A stretch of DNA of 6,516 nucleotides from NCBI GenBank assembly GCA_031266155.1, contig JAISBO010000057.1, forward strand, positions 1-6,516, given 5' to 3'. Below, piece by piece: positions 5,961-6,516 of this stretch. Below the pieces are notes generated by a model. The model did no database searches. It was not told where the DNA came from and saw only the letters and a list, made by a program, of their open reading frames with translations. A program made the translations under genes and the position numbers. Position 1 is the first letter of the stretch, and the number at the start of each line of letters is the position of its first letter. The stretch comes from Puniceicoccales bacterium (GTDB lineage: Bacteria; Verrucomicrobiota; Verrucomicrobiia; Opitutales; JAIRKQ01).

Positions 5961-6076
5961 ACCCGGCGACAATCTACTCTCACACGGCAGCGTGGCCGCA
6001 CTACCATCGACGGCTGAAGGCTTAACGAACGTGTTCGGGATGGGAACGTGTGTTTCACTTCGCCTATGGTCACCGA
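5961..6076 (-). rRNA. rrf: 5S rRNA
   Basis: Read from 6076 to 5961, the sequence has all the usual 5S landmarks: the 5' strand TCGGTGACCATAGGCG, the CCCATCCCGAAC loop, CGATGGTAGTG, and GAGAGTAG before the 3' strand. The ends pair as CGGTGAC/GTCGCCG (helix I). The length of about 116 nt is normal. It follows the 23S gene after a 205-base spacer and precedes a strong terminator. Ends are good to a few bases. Its 3' 72 bases match the copy at 4749-4820 exactly, so in the insertion model the present 3' part came with the latest insertion. Confidence 0.96.
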
Positions 6077-6282
6077 AAATTCTTAAAAACATATCAACAC
6101 AACCATAACACTTTATCGTAGCCCCTCTTTATCAAAAAAGACCTAGGCAACTAGACATCACAAAAACCTATCAGAATTTACCTAAATCAGATAAAATGAA
6201 AGCAAGCAATGGACATGTTTTAACAAAAATGATCATAGTTTAATGCATTGGAACCCAATCTAAAAAGACATTTTTCGAAGAA
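6077..6282 (-). other. 23S-5S internal transcribed spacer
   Basis: About 205 bases between the 23S 3' end and the 5S 5' end. It is A+T rich and holds no tRNA or ORF I can support. A short hairpin TTTTTC-GAA-GAAAAA (6271-6285) at the 23S end may take part in processing. Confidence 0.8.

Positions 6283-6516
<234 letters not shown>

Noticed and set aside
4706..6032. Composite transposon or IS element bounded by the direct repeats
   Set aside because: The repeats are 5S and terminator sequence without terminal inverted repeats or a transposase.
1906..6076. CRISPR array
   Set aside because: Repeats are few, far apart, uneven in length and derived from 5S; the intervening pieces are genes.

Overview
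The window shows a bacterial chromosome segment next to an rRNA operon. The right edge holds the 3' end of a 23S rRNA gene followed by a 5S rRNA gene, both on the minus strand. The left edge holds the tail of an unidentified CDS and a CCA-encoding tRNA with a CAT anticodon, probably tRNA-Ile2. The sequence is moderately A+T rich, uses Shine-Dalgarno starts, and includes a signal-peptide-bearing secreted enzyme, which fits a Gram-negative-type bacterium. The 5S sequence recalls the Verrucomicrobiota/PVC group, but only by impression, so I do not assign a taxon.

Layout from left to right: CDS tail (1-78, +); tRNA (285-360, -); a gene-free stretch with three inverted repeats (361-705); a secreted GH5-type glycoside hydrolase (706-1893, +); a degenerate 5S fragment (about 1906-1942); a FlaR-like P-loop kinase/topology-modulation family protein (2077-2619, +); an unidentified 272-aa protein whose ribosome binding site lies in a perfect hairpin (2750-3568, -); a second degenerate 5S fragment with terminator (about 3648-3712); an AlaX-type Ala-tRNA editing hydrolase (3867-4574, -); a nearly perfect truncated copy of the 5S 3' part plus terminator (4706-4820); a polysaccharide pyruvyl transferase-family protein (4885-5919, +); the complete 5S gene and its terminator (5918-6076, -); the 23S-5S spacer; and the 23S 3' end.

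The notable structure is the set of 5S remnants. The 3' part of the 5S gene and its terminator recur in the same orientation as the real 5S gene. One copy is nearly identical (114 of 115 bases), one is about 72% identical over 65 positions, and one is about 87% identical over 38 positions. They lie between single genes that share no obvious pathway and point in different directions. The nearest unit, 1212 bp from repeat to repeat, carries one gene whose stop codon lies in the repeat edge. This looks like repeated insertion at the 3' part of the 5S gene. Each event would supply a new 5S 3' end and push the old one outward, as islands do at tRNA genes, but with single-gene cargo and no recombinase in the window. 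The repeats are seen directly; the insertion mechanism is inferred.

The genes do not form one pathway. Two (GH5 and pyruvyl transferase) concern carbohydrates or polysaccharides, one (AlaX) concerns translation fidelity, one is a small P-loop protein and one is unidentified. That mixture fits accreted accessory cargo better than an operon.
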